Notes: generated by a model from the letters alone, not told the origin. A DNA stretch of 64,000 bases from Spirogloea muscicola (GCA_009602725.1 WELB01000055.1:385025-449024), one strand, 5' to 3'. Shown: positions 32,720-44,426, counted from the stretch's first letter. Numbers and translations are program-made.

Positions 32720-33142
32720 TAGCAGCCTTTGCTGGAGACCCTTCTTACTCTGGAGCTCCATGTGTCAAGAGCATTGCCTAAGGGTTGCAGCAACACTGGC
32801 CATGCATTCCAGTGCCACAGCCAAAATCGAAGCCGCTCAGCTGTAACTGATGGTGGAGAACCCCTGCATTGCTCCTTGCCGCCACAATGGAGGGTAGGGC
32901 TATCAAACCTGGAACCCTGATGGCTTTCACGTTTTTGCCCTCCTTTGCTTTCCTATGGTCTTACACATGTGTAAGGCTGTTACATTGCAAGTCCACTAGC
33001 AATTTGCTGTGGATAAATCATCTGAGCTGGCCAGCATGCTAGATCATGCACCTATACACTCTCTTCATGCAGACTGGTCATAAGCTGCAGTTACTGCAGA
33101 GCGAGATAGTGACAGTAATCACAAGCCAGTGTAGGTGGCGCA
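32720..33142. other. No gene seen; convergent 3' flanks
   Basis: Space between the ends of the duplicated-domain gene (+) and MsrA (-). Short frames only, no repeat family member. Confidence 0.35.
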
Positions 33143-34646
33143 TCACTGGTTGGCAGCCCTTGGCACGGAGCCCCAAGCCACCAGCGCTGCGTGCATGTGC
33201 CGGGCAAGTGCTGGCAGGCATTGGCCAGCAGCATAACCATTGAGCTTGGCTGCTGCCTCAGAGAGCAGCGGTGGCTCGCCGCTGCCACTACTGCCACTGG
33301 CCACCAGGCCTCCGAGCAGCTTCAGCAAGTGCGGCCGCTGCTGCAGCTCAAATTTCTGCAAGGGGAGGTGACACAGCGGAGCTGAGAGGATTGTCTGGTT
33401 GCTGCCAACTGCAACGATGCTGCAAACTTTGCAACATGAGCTACTATGTTACTCAATCAAGTCTCCTCATGAGTGACACATGGACGCTATTGCAATTATT
33501 CAATGCATTGTGGCGCCGTCACAAGTGTAGCAGCGCTGAGTGTGGTACTTATCTAATGGGAGGTCTTGACATGACTGTTCTTGACTATTCGTGGACTGGT
33601 TGCCGAGCAGTGATAGGACAGGTCGGACCTGGTGAACCATCTCGGCCTGGTGAAACGCGTCGAGAGGTTGCACTTCCGTGCGAATGGTGCCGTACTGGCA
33701 GCGCTCTTGCTGTGCCTCTTTGCTGGAGGCTGCAGCAGTATACTCGTCGGCGTCCGCGTAGAAGATGATGGACCTGCATGGACTTGTGGCAGGCCTGCAG
33801 CTGTCAGTGCGAGCACAATCATGCTGTAGCATGGTGGCTGGAGGAGAAAGACATTAAGAGTGTGGCCAGTGATTGGGGGTTTGACAGAAAAGCAGCAGCT
33901 TAGCGAGTTGAGGGCGTCCACCAACAGCTTACGAAGCTACAGTTGGCCTCCACCAATAGCTTACGAAGCTAAGTTGGACACAGATTGGGGGCAGCGCGCA
34001 CCTGTACTGCCAGCCAACATCAGGGCCCTGGCCAAAGGCCTGCGTCGCGTCATGGCTCGCCCAGAAGACGCGCAGCAGGTCGGCGTACGAGACGAGCGCG
34101 GGGTCGTACTCCACCTGCAAGGCGACTGGCGCGGAAGCTCAGCGAGGCCAGCAGCTCAAGCACTGGCAGAAGCACTGTCAATTCTAAGGAGGCACACTGT
34201 AGGCCCGGGCCACCAGACCATCTGTGGCATTCTACAGAAGTTCTGACAATCCGACAACGTGGCGACCAATGGGATGCTTCACCTCCACGGCTTCTGCGTG
34301 GTCGCCGATGTGCTTGTACGTCACCGTCGGCCGATGGCCGCCAGCGTAGCCCGCCCGCGTCCGCCGTACGCCTGCAGGCACACGGGCAAGCTGCGCTGAG
34401 GCACTGAGGCGGCGGAAATTGAAGTGGGGCTTCGACGCAGCGTGCCAGAAGGCAGACCTGAGATGCACCCGAAGGCGGCCTCAGCGGCCCAGAAGCACCC
34501 CAGCGCAAAGGTGGCTGTCCTCGTCGGGCCGCCGCCGCTGCCGCCAGGAGGGGACCCTCGCAGAACGGCGAGCGCGTCCCGGGCTGAGACGGTGGCGCCG
34601 ACGCGGCGGCCACCGCCGCCGCCGCCGCCGCCGCCGCCTCGGCGGG
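33143..34646 (-). CDS. msrA: Peptide methionine sulfoxide reductase A (start hidden in gap)
   Basis: Reduces methionine-S-sulfoxide in proteins. Exons on the minus strand: a first exon ending at 34458 that runs back through GC-rich sequence toward the N gap, then 34371-34283, 34114-34002, 33773-33629 and 33355-33143. Phases agree. The catalytic motif is present as [14 protein letters not shown], with the reactive Cys in [41 protein letters not shown] and [19 protein letters not shown] follow, then [22 protein letters not shown] and a C-terminal [10 protein letters not shown] block as in plant forms. Residues upstream of GCFW are Gly/Pro/Ala-rich and reach the gap, so the start and any targeting peptide cannot be seen. 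It is head to head with TPX2 across the gap. Confidence 0.91.
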
Positions 34647-35169
34647 NNNNNNNNNNNNNNNNNNNNNNNNNNNNNNNNNNNNNNNNNNNNNNNNNNNNNN
34701 NNNNNNNNNNNNNNNNNNNNNNNNNNNNNNNNNNNNNNNNNNNNNNNNNNNNNNNNNNNNNNNNNNNNNNNNNNNNNNNNNNNNNNNNNNNNNNNNNNNN
34801 NNNNNNNNNNNNNNNNNNNNNNNNNNNNNNNNNNNNNNNNNNNNNNNNNNNNNNNNNNNNNNNNNNNNNNNNNNNNNNNNNNNNNNNNNNNNNNNNNNNN
34901 NNNNNNNNNNNNNNNNNNNNNNNNNNNNNNNNNNNNNNNNNNNNNNNNNNNNNNNNNNNNNNNNNNNNNNNNNNNNNNNNNNNNNNNNNNNNNNNNNNNN
35001 NNNNNNNNNNNNNNNNNNNNNNNNNNNNNNNNNNNNNNNNNNNNNNNNNNNNNNNNNNNNNNNNNNNNNNNNNNNNNNNNNNNNNNNNNNNNNNNNNNNN
35101 NNNNNNNNNNNNNNNNNNNNNNNNNNNNNNNNNNNNNNNNNNNNNNNNNNNNNNNNNNNNNNNNNNNNN
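34612..35169. other. Assembly gap (523 N) bordered by a CCG run
   Basis: Bases 34647-35169 are N, preceded by a (CCG)n run from about 34612. The gap covers the shared upstream region of MsrA and TPX2. Frames drawn across it are meaningless. Confidence 0.98.
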
Positions 35170-35197
35170 GGCGGACGCCGGAAGGCGGCGGGCGGTG

Positions 35198-38100
35198 ATG
35201 GAGCCGGACGAGCCGCTGCCGCCGCCGGGCTGCGTTGGCGGCGATGGCGGCGGCAATGGCGGCGGCGAGGATGCGGCGGCGCCCGTCATCGAGCCGCGGT
35301 ACGAGTTCTGCGCGCCGCGCTACTTCGACTTTGCGCTCGAGGACGGCGGCCTCGGCGACGACGACGGCGAGTCGTGGTTCGACAGGGCTCCCGCGGACAT
35401 CGCCTCACGTGAGCACCCCCCGCCCTTCCGAAAGCCGCGTGCCTCGCGTGGCTCGCGAGCCTGAGGTCCCAGGCTCAAATCCTGCTTTAGCCGCTAACCA
35501 AGACTAGCTTGCATGATACACCAGCCTCTCTGAAGGGCCACGGCCGGTCGTGCACCGTGGCGCTGAGCATGGCTGTGCCACAGCTGTTCACACCTGCGCC
35601 TTGCCCGCCGTCCCCGCAGCGCAGGCTGCGGCGGCCATGGCCGAGCGCTGCAGCACCAATCACGTCGCCCCCGACAGGTGCGTGCATCGACGTGGCCTTG
35701 ATGGCAAAGCGGAAGGGCCACGGCGACCCCTTCCCCAGTATAAAGCCTGGGGCTGCCAGCGCAGTCCCACTTCCACCTGCAAGCTCTGCTTATGCTGGCT
35801 ATGGCCGCATCGCAGCCTGCAGGCCCTGTCACCAGAAGTGGAAGATCAAGCGACAGGTGTGGCACAGCGCGAAAGTGGGGAGTTTGCAGCCGCCTCCGGC
35901 AGGCGTGGCAGCAAGCGGCGCAAGCTCATGCATGGCCAGGCCGAGAAGGTGCGCATCATGTGGCCTCAGCCCAGGTTGTTGCTTGCAATGACAAGCAGCA
36001 AAAGCCGCGAGACAAGCCGGAGAACACAGAAATGCCCCCGCGGTGTGTTACACTCTGCTGCTTGCGCAGGTTGTGCATGCGGCCACAGCTTCGTTGGCAG
36101 AGCCGCAGCCGTGGCAGCCTGCAGCAGGTGGCGAGCTCAGTAGCCTTGCTCTGCACACGTGGTCCTCGCCACAGCCAGCCAAGGCCGCAAAGGCAGCCTA
36201 TGCTTCACCACCGGGGTCATCCCGCGTCACCCGCTCGGTAGGCCCCGTGCTTAGCACCCCGAGCTCTCATGGAAAATCGGCGACAGGAGGAGCCCTGCGG
36301 TCGCCAAGCACATGGCTTCGTCTGAAGCTACCGTGGCGGTTGCCTGTGGGTGCAGATGGCGCGCCGCGTCGACACCACAGCAGCCGCCGCCTGGGGCCTC
36401 ACCGTGCCGCGTGAGCCCCGCCTGGAGACCGCGTTCCGCACCCGCCACTCGCTGTACGGCCTCCGCATGACCTTTCTGCAGTGGCAGTCATTTCTGCAGC
36501 GCGCAGAAGCGAGGATGCTATCTATGCTGCATCCTGCGAAGCGAGTGCAAGCCTCTGAGCTCGCAGGACAGCGCCTGCGCCCCACCACAGATTCAAGACC
36601 GCTGCCGAGCTGGAGGCAGAGGAAATGGCAGCAATGCCCTGCTTCCAGGCACGGCCGCTGCACAAGCGGGTAGGGCCCTCTATCGACCATGGTCCCATGT
36701 CCTCGCTGCCTCCCAACGAAGTGCCATATGACTGAGTTGTCTTGCCTTGCGGCGCCCCGCAGGTCCTGGAGGGCCGTTCCAGGCTGCCAAACGTCCCCCG
36801 GCGGCCCCCCACAGAGCCTGAGGTGTGGCAACCCGACATCATGCATAGACTTCCGTCTTACGTTGACATTCCGACTCTAGCTCTGCAGTCTGCGTGGCTG
36901 ACAGCGCTTTGGTTGCAAGCGACAGGCCTTCCACTTTGAGACTGCGCAGAGGGCGACGATGTATCCAGAGGCCACGCCGAGGCCGCCAGAGCAGACCCTG
37001 CAGCAGGCAGCACATGCCACAAGGGCGGCGACCTTCGGCAGCCTGACCCGCCCGCGATCACCGCACTTGGAGACTGCCCTTCGCAGACGTCACATTGAGT
37101 GAGCGCTGCCAGCCGTGTCCGCACTCCACAGAGTACTGAATGCAGCCGCTGTCAAGGCCGTCGCAGTTGATTCACTTCAGCTCTGGCTGGGTAGACATGG
37201 CCGGCTGACGTAGTGGGGACCGGGCGGTGGCAGGCTGAAGAGCAGCGAGGAACTGGAGGAGGAGGTGCTTGCTGCGGTGCCGCCTTTCCGGGCTCGCCCA
37301 TGGAGCAAGCAGGTGTGCTGCAGCCACACTCGCCCCCCTCTGGCCAAGCACCCTGCTGCTGATGGATGGCCATGGTGATGGCAGCAGAAACGAACGTGAC
37401 CGCCGCGAGTGCTATGTGGCTGCAGGTGATGAACAGCTCTGGCGAGGTGGGCGTGCCGCGGGTCACCAAGCGGCCCGTTACGGAGGCGAAGGTGAGAGCC
37501 CGCCATGCTGTAGCTGAGCTGGCAGTTGTGCAGGCACGCCCTGCAATCGGCATCCGAGCAACTTCCTAGCATACGTGTCGCACACATCGACTCATAGCTG
37601 TGAATGCTATGGACTCAGAGCCTGCAACGGCTGCCTTCATGTTGTCAGGAGTTCACATTTGCGACCAAGAGTCGAGCGCGGCGTGCCTTACCAGAGCCTG
37701 GTCAGAGTGAGGTACTATGACATACTAAAACCCACTACTGGAAGTGACGATCTGTCCTCCTTGCTGCTTCTAAGACCCGGCCAGTCGCCTGCGCCGGCGA
37801 CACCATTTCCTGGGCTCAATGAGATCATTCCTGCTGCACCGGTATGCCATGCAGGTGACATTGTTGCCTGCAGCTGGTGAGGCATATATCACGCACACGC
37901 GCCCGCGGTTGACGATGCCAGAGCCCTTCGACCTCCTCACTGATGTGAGCAAGTGCTGAGCATGCCAAAGCCAAGCACTCTCTCTACGGGATGCTGTCAG
38001 TCTCCTTGGTTATGCTCCTGCACAGAGTTGCATATTGTGGCTTTACTCACACACGCTAACATGCGACTTGCTGTGCGCCACAGCGGAGGGGTGAGGAGAA

Positions 38101-39713
38101 GGAGTCGCAGCGGCAAGAGTTGCTCCGAGCAGCAGAGGAGCGGGAGCGCCAGGCGCGCATCCCCTGTGCGCAGCCGCTGCCAGCCACACATGACCACCCA
38201 GCAGTGAGCCCCAACTTTTCCACACCTAATTCGACGCTTGGTTGTATGTGTGCACAAGAGCCATGTTGTGTACTGCAGGTGAGGCCAGCTACGGACTGAC
38301 TGGGTCAGGTGACAATCTTAAGCTGGCGTTCTTCAGGCACACTGCTGCTTCATACGATTATTGCGATTGCAAGTGCAGCTCATCAAAAAGGGCCCAACAA
38401 AAGAGGCGACCGATCCGGAGCCATTCGACCTGCTAAGTGTGCGGCTACACGAGGAATGCCTGCGCCAGCGGCGGCTCGCCGAAAGCAATCAGGCAAGCCA
38501 GGAGGTGGCTTCCCGCAAGTTCCATGCTCGGCCCAACCTCAGTCAGCGGTGAGCACTTGAATACATATAATGGATACTGACATGAATATAGAAAAACGAG
38601 GTGCAAGTGCTGCCTTTGGGTTCCATTCGCATCTCTGTAGTGCGGCATCACTGGTGTGTCCCAGACATATTGCTGGCAAGAACATGTCAAGATACCAAGA
38701 AGCCGCAGCTAATGTACTGTCCTTCGCCAGCTCAATTAGTTGTGCTCCTCCAACAGTACATAATGCATGTAGCAAGACAGTAAGAGCTGCTTTGGCACTC
38801 TGTGGGGGTCATTGGCAGGCTGCCTGCATTTGAGGTTCACAAGTCCAGAAAGCCCCTCACAGAGGTGCAAGAGCCACGCCTGCATGTTGATGCGCGCGCC
38901 CCAGTACGAGCCAAGTTTGATAAGAAGGTGCGCATTGTGGTATGGAATCATTGACTGCGTTTCTTCCCCCCCCCTCCCTTAGTCTTTCTCCCTGCTACCC
39001 CTCCACAAAGACCTTGTCCTGCCATTCAGACTTGACAAAGTGTGTGCTAGCTGTATTTTATGAGCAGGTTGACGAGAAGCAGCGCCTGGCAGAGATTATG
39101 CGAGCACAGTACGAGGCAGCCCAGAAGGTGGGATCTTTTGAGGTCCTCAATAGCTGCTCTAAGGGTGACCCAGGCTTTTGCATGCATTATCAATCAGGTG
39201 TCAGGTGCTGTTCAGAAGATTCATGCGGAAGTTTGAGAGGCATGATGGAGTGGCCTGATGCAGTTATTGACTGCTGACGAAGCGGCACATGACTCCACAG
39301 GCTGCAGAAGAGAAGGAGGTCAGGGAGATGCGGCTGCAGATGGTCCCGTGTGCAAGGCCGGCCCCATCCTTCCACAAGGCTGTCCTGCCGGAAAGGTGAG
39401 GATTGCAAGACCTAGACAATCTTCAACTACATAGGCACTGGCCAGCCTATTCCCCTGTTTACACTAACTCTAGCCTCGGCTAGTTCTTAAGTCAAAGGCG
39501 TGGAACAGGCCTTTGAAGGTTAAAGACTTGTGGATGATGAGAAACGCGATAAATGGATTGTGAATTGTCGTTATATGACATGTTTATGGCATTGGCAGGC
39601 AACCAAAGCGGCTGACAGTACCTGCATCGCCTGCAATCTCTCTAAATGCAAGAACCAAGGAGCAGCGAGCTGCAGCTATTGCTGCATCCAAGCAGATGTC
39701 TCTCATGCGTTGA
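35198..39713 (+). CDS. TPX2: TPX2 microtubule-associated spindle assembly factor
   Basis: Ran-regulated spindle protein that nucleates microtubules and targets Aurora kinase. Exon 1 (35198-35408) encodes the plant TPX2 N-terminus YEFCAPRYFDF...WFDRAP. Exons I could place: 36591-36669 (AELEAEEMAAMPCFQARPL), 36763-36822, 36926-37098 (AFHFETAQRATMYPE), 37234-37312 (VPPFRARPWSKQ), 37426-37491, 37649-37706 (EFTFATKSRARRA), 37874-37944 (MPEPFDLLTD), 38084-38203, 38379-38548, 38819-38927, 39068-39127, 39301-39395 (MVPCARPAPSFHKA) and 39599-39713 (LTVPASPAISL...). Repeated F.A.P, KP(L/V)TE and charged helical blocks are typical of the TPX2 central and C-terminal domains. Exons between 35409 and 36590 exist (e.g. 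ending near 35948 and around 36356-36440) but were not all resolved. The last C-terminal block matches plant TPX2 closely. Confidence 0.9.
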
Positions 39714-39939
39714 GGGTATTATAACTGTACGACATCCAGGTCTGACTTGATATGTACGATACTAGACTTCGGAGGAATTTCAGTTAGGAATGTTTTCGGA
39801 TTCAATGAAGTAATTCTTTTGATAGTCCTGCAGCTCGAGTGCACACTCAAAAGAAGCATGTGAACTGGCGTTTTACCATCTGAGGCTTTTCTAGATATGC
39901 CCTCTGCCTACAGCCATCATTACAGCCATTCATGCCTTT

Positions 39940-41045
39940 CAAGCGCAACTTGGGAGAGTTTGTTGTCTCGTACAACAGTAAGCCGCTGGGTTCTGGAACT
40001 CTTCTGAGTCTAGCCGCGGCCCCTCACGTCTATTACACCCCAGAGCACAAAATGCAGCAGCTTGAAACCGAACTTGCTGTGGGCCGCATTGCTGTGGGCC
40101 GCATCCTCGTTCTCCATGTTGATCTGCAGAGGCGAGTTGATTGAAATGGCCATTGTGGCTAAGCCCCTCATCGACTTGCCCTTCAACATGGAGTGCACCA
40201 CGGGCTGGTCTTTGCTGGTCATCCACCTGTTGCCCTTCTGCCTCCACATGAAGGTGCAGGGAAGGCCACGCACACCCCAAGCCGAGTACGCCCAATAGTG
40301 CCCAGAAGTCACCCTCAGTGCTTTTATCACGTTCGGCCTTGCTTTGACAACAGACTGGAAAGTCTTGGTGACTTCCTGGACAGGGACGCCCACCCTGCGT
40401 GTATTCGACTTCCATCAGCCTACGCTTGACGCCTTGGTCCTCTGTTTCTCGCCTAGGGCTCTGGGGTCCACACCTTCGATGATGACCTCATCCGTGATTA
40501 CCCCCGTGGCCACCCGTGCTCGTACTTTAGGCCAACATCCCTGATGAAGAACACATAGCCGCCAACAGGAGGCTTGCGAGCGGCAGAAGACATACAGACC
40601 TGATACTTGTCATAGCCCACGTGGTTCAGCAGCCTACCCTCAAGCAAGATCCGAGGTTTGCCAGCCTCATCTGTATCGACACTTACGTACTTGCTGATTG
40701 TCACTAACGTCATCTGCCTTGGAACGCAGACCTCCAAGCTGTCGCTCAAATTGTTTCGCGCCTCCTCCAACCTCACCATCTGCTCGTCGCTCAGCCACGC
40801 ACTGTGCTCCCCCTGGCCTATGGTTGACGTCGTCGTTACGGAGGCCTACAAGGTCCAGCATCGACCCATATAGTAGCGTTCCGCCCCTGATAGGCAGGTA
40901 AGGGACGAATGGATCCGTTTTAGGCTGAGTGCTTAGGGGGGGTAGGGACAACCACCCGTCACGAGGAAGCAATCCGCACAGCGCCGCTAAGCAGCGGCTC
41001 CACCTCCTGGGCACTCGCCGCAGACTTGTCTCCAGCGGGATGCCG
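39940..41045 (-). pseudogene. Unidentified, apparently decayed coding region
   Basis: The minus strand has protein-like stretches in changing frames: PKTDPFVPYLPIRGGTLLYG (about 40890-40840), WLSDEQMVRLEEARNN through VGGYVFFIRDVGLKYEHGW (about 40800-40510), and KARPNVIKALRVTSGHYWAY through MATISIN-like sequence (about 40390-40010). The frame shifts by one base near 40820, and stops separate the blocks. No splice sites repair this neatly. It could be a remnant of a transposon gene, a dead gene, or an intron-containing gene I failed to model. The family is not recognised. Confidence 0.4.
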
Positions 41046-41340
41046 CCACGGTCCTCACAGCGAGCCGGCAACGAGCCGCGCGGCAGCGGTCTGCAGCAGC
41101 AGGCAGCAGCAGGGCTGCGCCTCTCTCTCGCAGAGCTTCACCGACTCCCCGGCCTCCGGTCACGTCTCTGCTCTACACCTCTGGTGCTCCTCCGTGCCAC
41201 CCTCCCTCCACCTGTATGCATCTGGCTGGCAGTTTACAGCCGATTCTTAAACATCAGCAGCCGCATTCTTTCTCCAGGGTGCATGGCGGTCGCGCCAAGG
41301 CTCGCCCCGCGAGGAGCGTGCCTGACAAGGGACCCACGGG

Positions 41341-41475
41341 CGCCGAGCATGGCCGCGGCCGAGCATGCCGCCAAGCGTGGCCGAGGCCGAGCATGGCCGA
41401 GGCCGAGCATGCCGCCAAGCGTGGCCGAGGCCGAGCATGACCGAGGCCGAGCATGCCGCCGGGGGCGTCCGAGCC
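41341..41475. repeat. GC-rich minisatellite, 44-bp period
   Basis: The word GAGCATGCCGCC recurs at 41361, 41405 and 41449, i.e. exactly every 44 bases, embedded in GGCCGAGGCCGAGCATG sub-repeats. About three units. The open frames here (repeating RGRAWPRPSM on one strand) are a product of the repeat. Confidence 0.85.
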
Positions 41476-41799
41476 CAAGCATGGCGCTGGAGCATGTCTG
41501 GGGCCGAGCATGCCGGGAACATGCGAAGCTCATCCGGACGAGCCTGGACGGCACAGAACGAACAAAAAGGATGGAATGGGAGCGGAGCGATAATAGCACC
41601 AGCGGCCAGGGCGGCACTTACCGTCAGGCACGAGGCTAACGGCCATAGGTTCTGGGTAAGTTCCGGGGAACTTGCCCACAACTTTGTCTGCACCACGTAT
41701 CAATCAGCAGCACTGTTGGCGCTCACAGACCTGGGAACGTTACATAGCAATTGACGTGTGCTAATCCTCCCAGGTCTCCAGCTCAAGCACGCGAAAATG

Positions 41800-42130
41800 G
41801 TGTGTATTAAGAGATGGGGAGGCCATGTGTGGCCAAGTACAAAGGCAAGCACATTGACAAATGCACGTCACCTGCTGCTAAGCCGACCGGCTCAGTAACC
41901 ACGAGTCAGCACATAGAGGTCGCTAACTGATGCTCGAATACCGGATGGCAATCGACAAGCTCTCGATTTACCAGCCAAGGCTCGACCAGCTTTCTGATGC
42001 AACGCATGAGCCTGAGCTCGCTGCAGACAAGCTGACACTCGACGTCGCAAAAATGACAGGTAGGCAGCCGGCATACCCATCTGGGCTGGAAGCATATCCT
42101 CGCGTCGTGCATATTAAGCACGCGGTGCTG
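41800..42130 (-). mobile_element. LINE-type 3' end, family A, minus orientation; twin of 60568-60873
   Basis: Reading the minus strand from about 42115: ORF2 C-terminal FLRRRVSACLQRAQAHALHQ, KAGRALAGKSRACRLPSGIR, ASVSDLYVLTRGY-stop, then the family-A tail to about 41806. By eye nearly identical to 60568-60873. The C-terminal frame is open in both copies. Confidence 0.85.
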
Positions 42131-42499
42131 CATGCTGCTCCGGGCGAGTGTATTTGGTGCTGAAAGCGTGGCATAAGCATAGAGAGACCATATCTCATGC
42201 CCAAAAGCTCAAGTGCTCGGCCTGTTCCCAGGTGTAAACGACCAAATTGCTGGTACTACTTATCCAAATCCTGATAAAGAAGCAGTGGATGATGCTGTCG
42301 ACGAGAACTCGACGTGAACTGTTTACCTTGGGCTGACCACATAACGTTACGCCCAATCTGAAAGGCGATTTCCTAAAGGCCCTTTTCTCCTCGGAGGACC
42401 TCAACGTGGTGGTGCACTGGGGCTTTGCTTAGCGTGGCCTGGCCATGCACTGTATGAGATTGATTGGGCTAAATCGACGGCCTTCTTTTCAACAACCTA

Positions 42500-43345
42500 T
42501 CATAAAGTCGGGGCGATGGCTGTGAAAGGCCAGCCCAGAGAAGGATAAATCGCCTCTCTTCCTGGGATTATTGAGAGGGAATAGGTGGCTCCGGAAGGAG
42601 GGCGATTGCTGTGGATGGTTAGCCAAAGAGATCGTCACAAACAGTTGGGCAAGGAAGGTATTGCGCCGGTGTTGACAATGCGGGGCTGCTGTGAAAGCCA
42701 GCCGAGTGAGCCACAAAAGTTGCCGGAGTGAGTCTACACTGCGCGCTGCCGCAATTAGGGCGGATCAAGCCCACTCAGTAACCCCGTGATGGCAGTAAGT
42801 CAAGTAGTTCTCTCAAGAGAAGGCAATGGCTGTGAAGGCCAGCCCAAATCGATGATGGACAAGGTAACCTGAGCATGAACACGCATACCTCTCGACAGAG
42901 CAAGGGCTAAAATAAATGGCCTCTCAATAAGCTCTATGCAACAGCCGCAAATTGGATGAACAGCAGTCAAGGCAGTGTGCAGTCAGATGAGCTGAGGGAG
43001 GGGTACGAGGGTCTGATGCCTCTAAGGGGACATCCACCGTACTTTTGATGAGCATCTAACTCAGCTATCGAACCAATGGGATCAAGCTTTCTGCTTTGAT
43101 GGCTTAGCCACCATGTCTGGTACTGCATTGGTACGCAGCATAACAGCTCTTCCAAATTGACAGCAATGGCTGTGAGAGGCCAGCCCAGAACGAGCGCCAT
43201 TTGGGGTAAAATGAGCGGCACCGGGGGGCCGCCGGAGACGTCAGGTGACGTCAGATGGTCCGGATGCCCAGTGGAAGCTTTGCATTAGGAAGAAAGTGCT
43301 CGCCCATTGAGAATAAGGGCTGGAAAAGCCAGCCCAAAAAAGAAT
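42500..43345 (-). repeat. Scattered LINE-type tail units, minus orientation
   Basis: Units of the form 'gctgtgaaaggccagccca' occur near 42520, 42830 and 43170, and 'gctggaaaagccagccca' near 43320, each the reverse of GGGCTGG...CAGCC tails elsewhere, in inter-repeat sequence. 43260-43345 gives a clean reversed tail unit ('gctcgcccattgagaataag'). No gene. Confidence 0.55.
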
Positions 43346-43604
43346 GAACAGAGTACGAGAAGGGGGCCAGGGGAAGCGCTAAGAAAAACAAGCACACAGA
43401 GAAACAAAGCAGCTACGAACCACTCAGAAACCTCTGCTAAGCAGCCGCAGGTCGGAGATGCTAGGCGTCTGATTTGGGGCCTCTTTACACTTGGTCAGGT
43501 GGTCACGGTCCCATTGACCTCCCCCGTCAGACCTCCCCGGGGTGGTCGCGGCCACGGAGGCCGAGAGCGCTTGCACTTGAGGACGTGTATTTAAGTTTTC
43601 GTGG

Positions 43605-43720
43605 ACTTGGGGGGGGGGTGCAAGCTGTTTCTTTTGGGGCGGGTCCGCAAGGGAGGGGGGGGGGGGATGGTCAAAATCGGGCCCTCCTCGGGAGGGGGCC
43701 CGATTTTGAACCCCCTCGTG
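43605..43720. repeat. G-tract cluster with near-perfect hairpin
   Basis: Poly-G runs at about 43609-43618 and 43654-43666 precede an inverted repeat at 43671-43709: left arm TCAAAATCGGGCCCTCC, right arm its complement with two extra bases, three-base loop. No gene is associated. Confidence 0.75.
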
Positions 43721-43939
43721 GCACACGGCGCCGTTTCCTCATTAACGGGGGCAATTGTCGTCCTGGTCAGCGTCCGATGTGGCGCCGTCGTGGCGGGTGA
43801 CCGCGACCGGGCGCGCAGGGTTGAAAAGCCGTTTATTCCATACAACGCGCGACACGTACCCCTCGACGCGACCACCCGACCAAGTGTAAATAGGCCCTTA
43901 GTCAATGTGTTTTTCTGATACGCGGAACCTTTTGTGATT

Positions 43940-44130
43940 TTGTTCTTTTTGGGGCTGGCTTTTCCAGCCCCTATCCTCGATGGGCAAGCGATGTCTGTAT
44001 TTGTGGGCTAGCTTTCCCTCCCCTTTTGACAAGAGCTTATTGAGCGTCCAGTCGTAGAAGTCACGGAGCTTCGCGGTCTTGGCTCCTTCCGGCCCATTTC
44101 AAGGTTCTCAGACCTTGTGCATTCCTTGGG
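43940..44130 (+). repeat. LINE-type tail unit
   Basis: 'ggggctggcttttccagccc' then 'ctatcctcgatgggcaagc', followed by the 'gcttattgagcg' end mark near 44035. Immediately upstream of the GC-rich MLO promoter. Confidence 0.55.
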
Positions 44131-44279
44131 CTCACAGTCATCCCCGTGCACTGTAAGAGCCGTTTTCTTGAGTGAGATCCCATGAATATGACTAGGGCAC
44201 ATACAGGTCGCTCGCCAGTACTCGATGGCAGGGCACCTGTCCCACGTATAACCTGCCCCGTCCAAACTGGCCCCCCTCG

Positions 44280-44426
44280 ACTGCGCCGGATGGCCAGCGG
44301 CGGCCGGCGCCGGCGGCGGGCCGGCGCGGCGGCGGCGGCGGCGGCGGCGGCAATTGCATCGGCGGCGACGGCCTCTCGGCGGCGGCGGGATCCAGCGGCG
44401 TAACCCCCGGCCGCGGCGCTCGCGGG
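44280..44426 (+). promoter_or_regulatory. GC-rich MLO 5' region with (CGG)n
   Basis: CGG runs at about 44326-44350 and CGG-rich sequence to the MLO start. Compositionally like the 5' regions of SCAI, ISD11, TPX2/MsrA and PLAC8 in this window. Confidence 0.4.

Noticed and set aside
34321-35464. Frames of 259-346 residues crossing the gap
   Set aside because: They consist mostly of N; only the MsrA and TPX2 ends on each side are real.
35440-35475. Possible tRNA or tRNA-derived SINE (GGCTCAAATCC resembles a B box)
   Set aside because: No matching A box at the right distance and no cloverleaf could be drawn; lies in TPX2 intron 1.
41234-41696. Several overlapping frames of 85-149 residues
   Set aside because: Generated by the 44-bp minisatellite on both strands.
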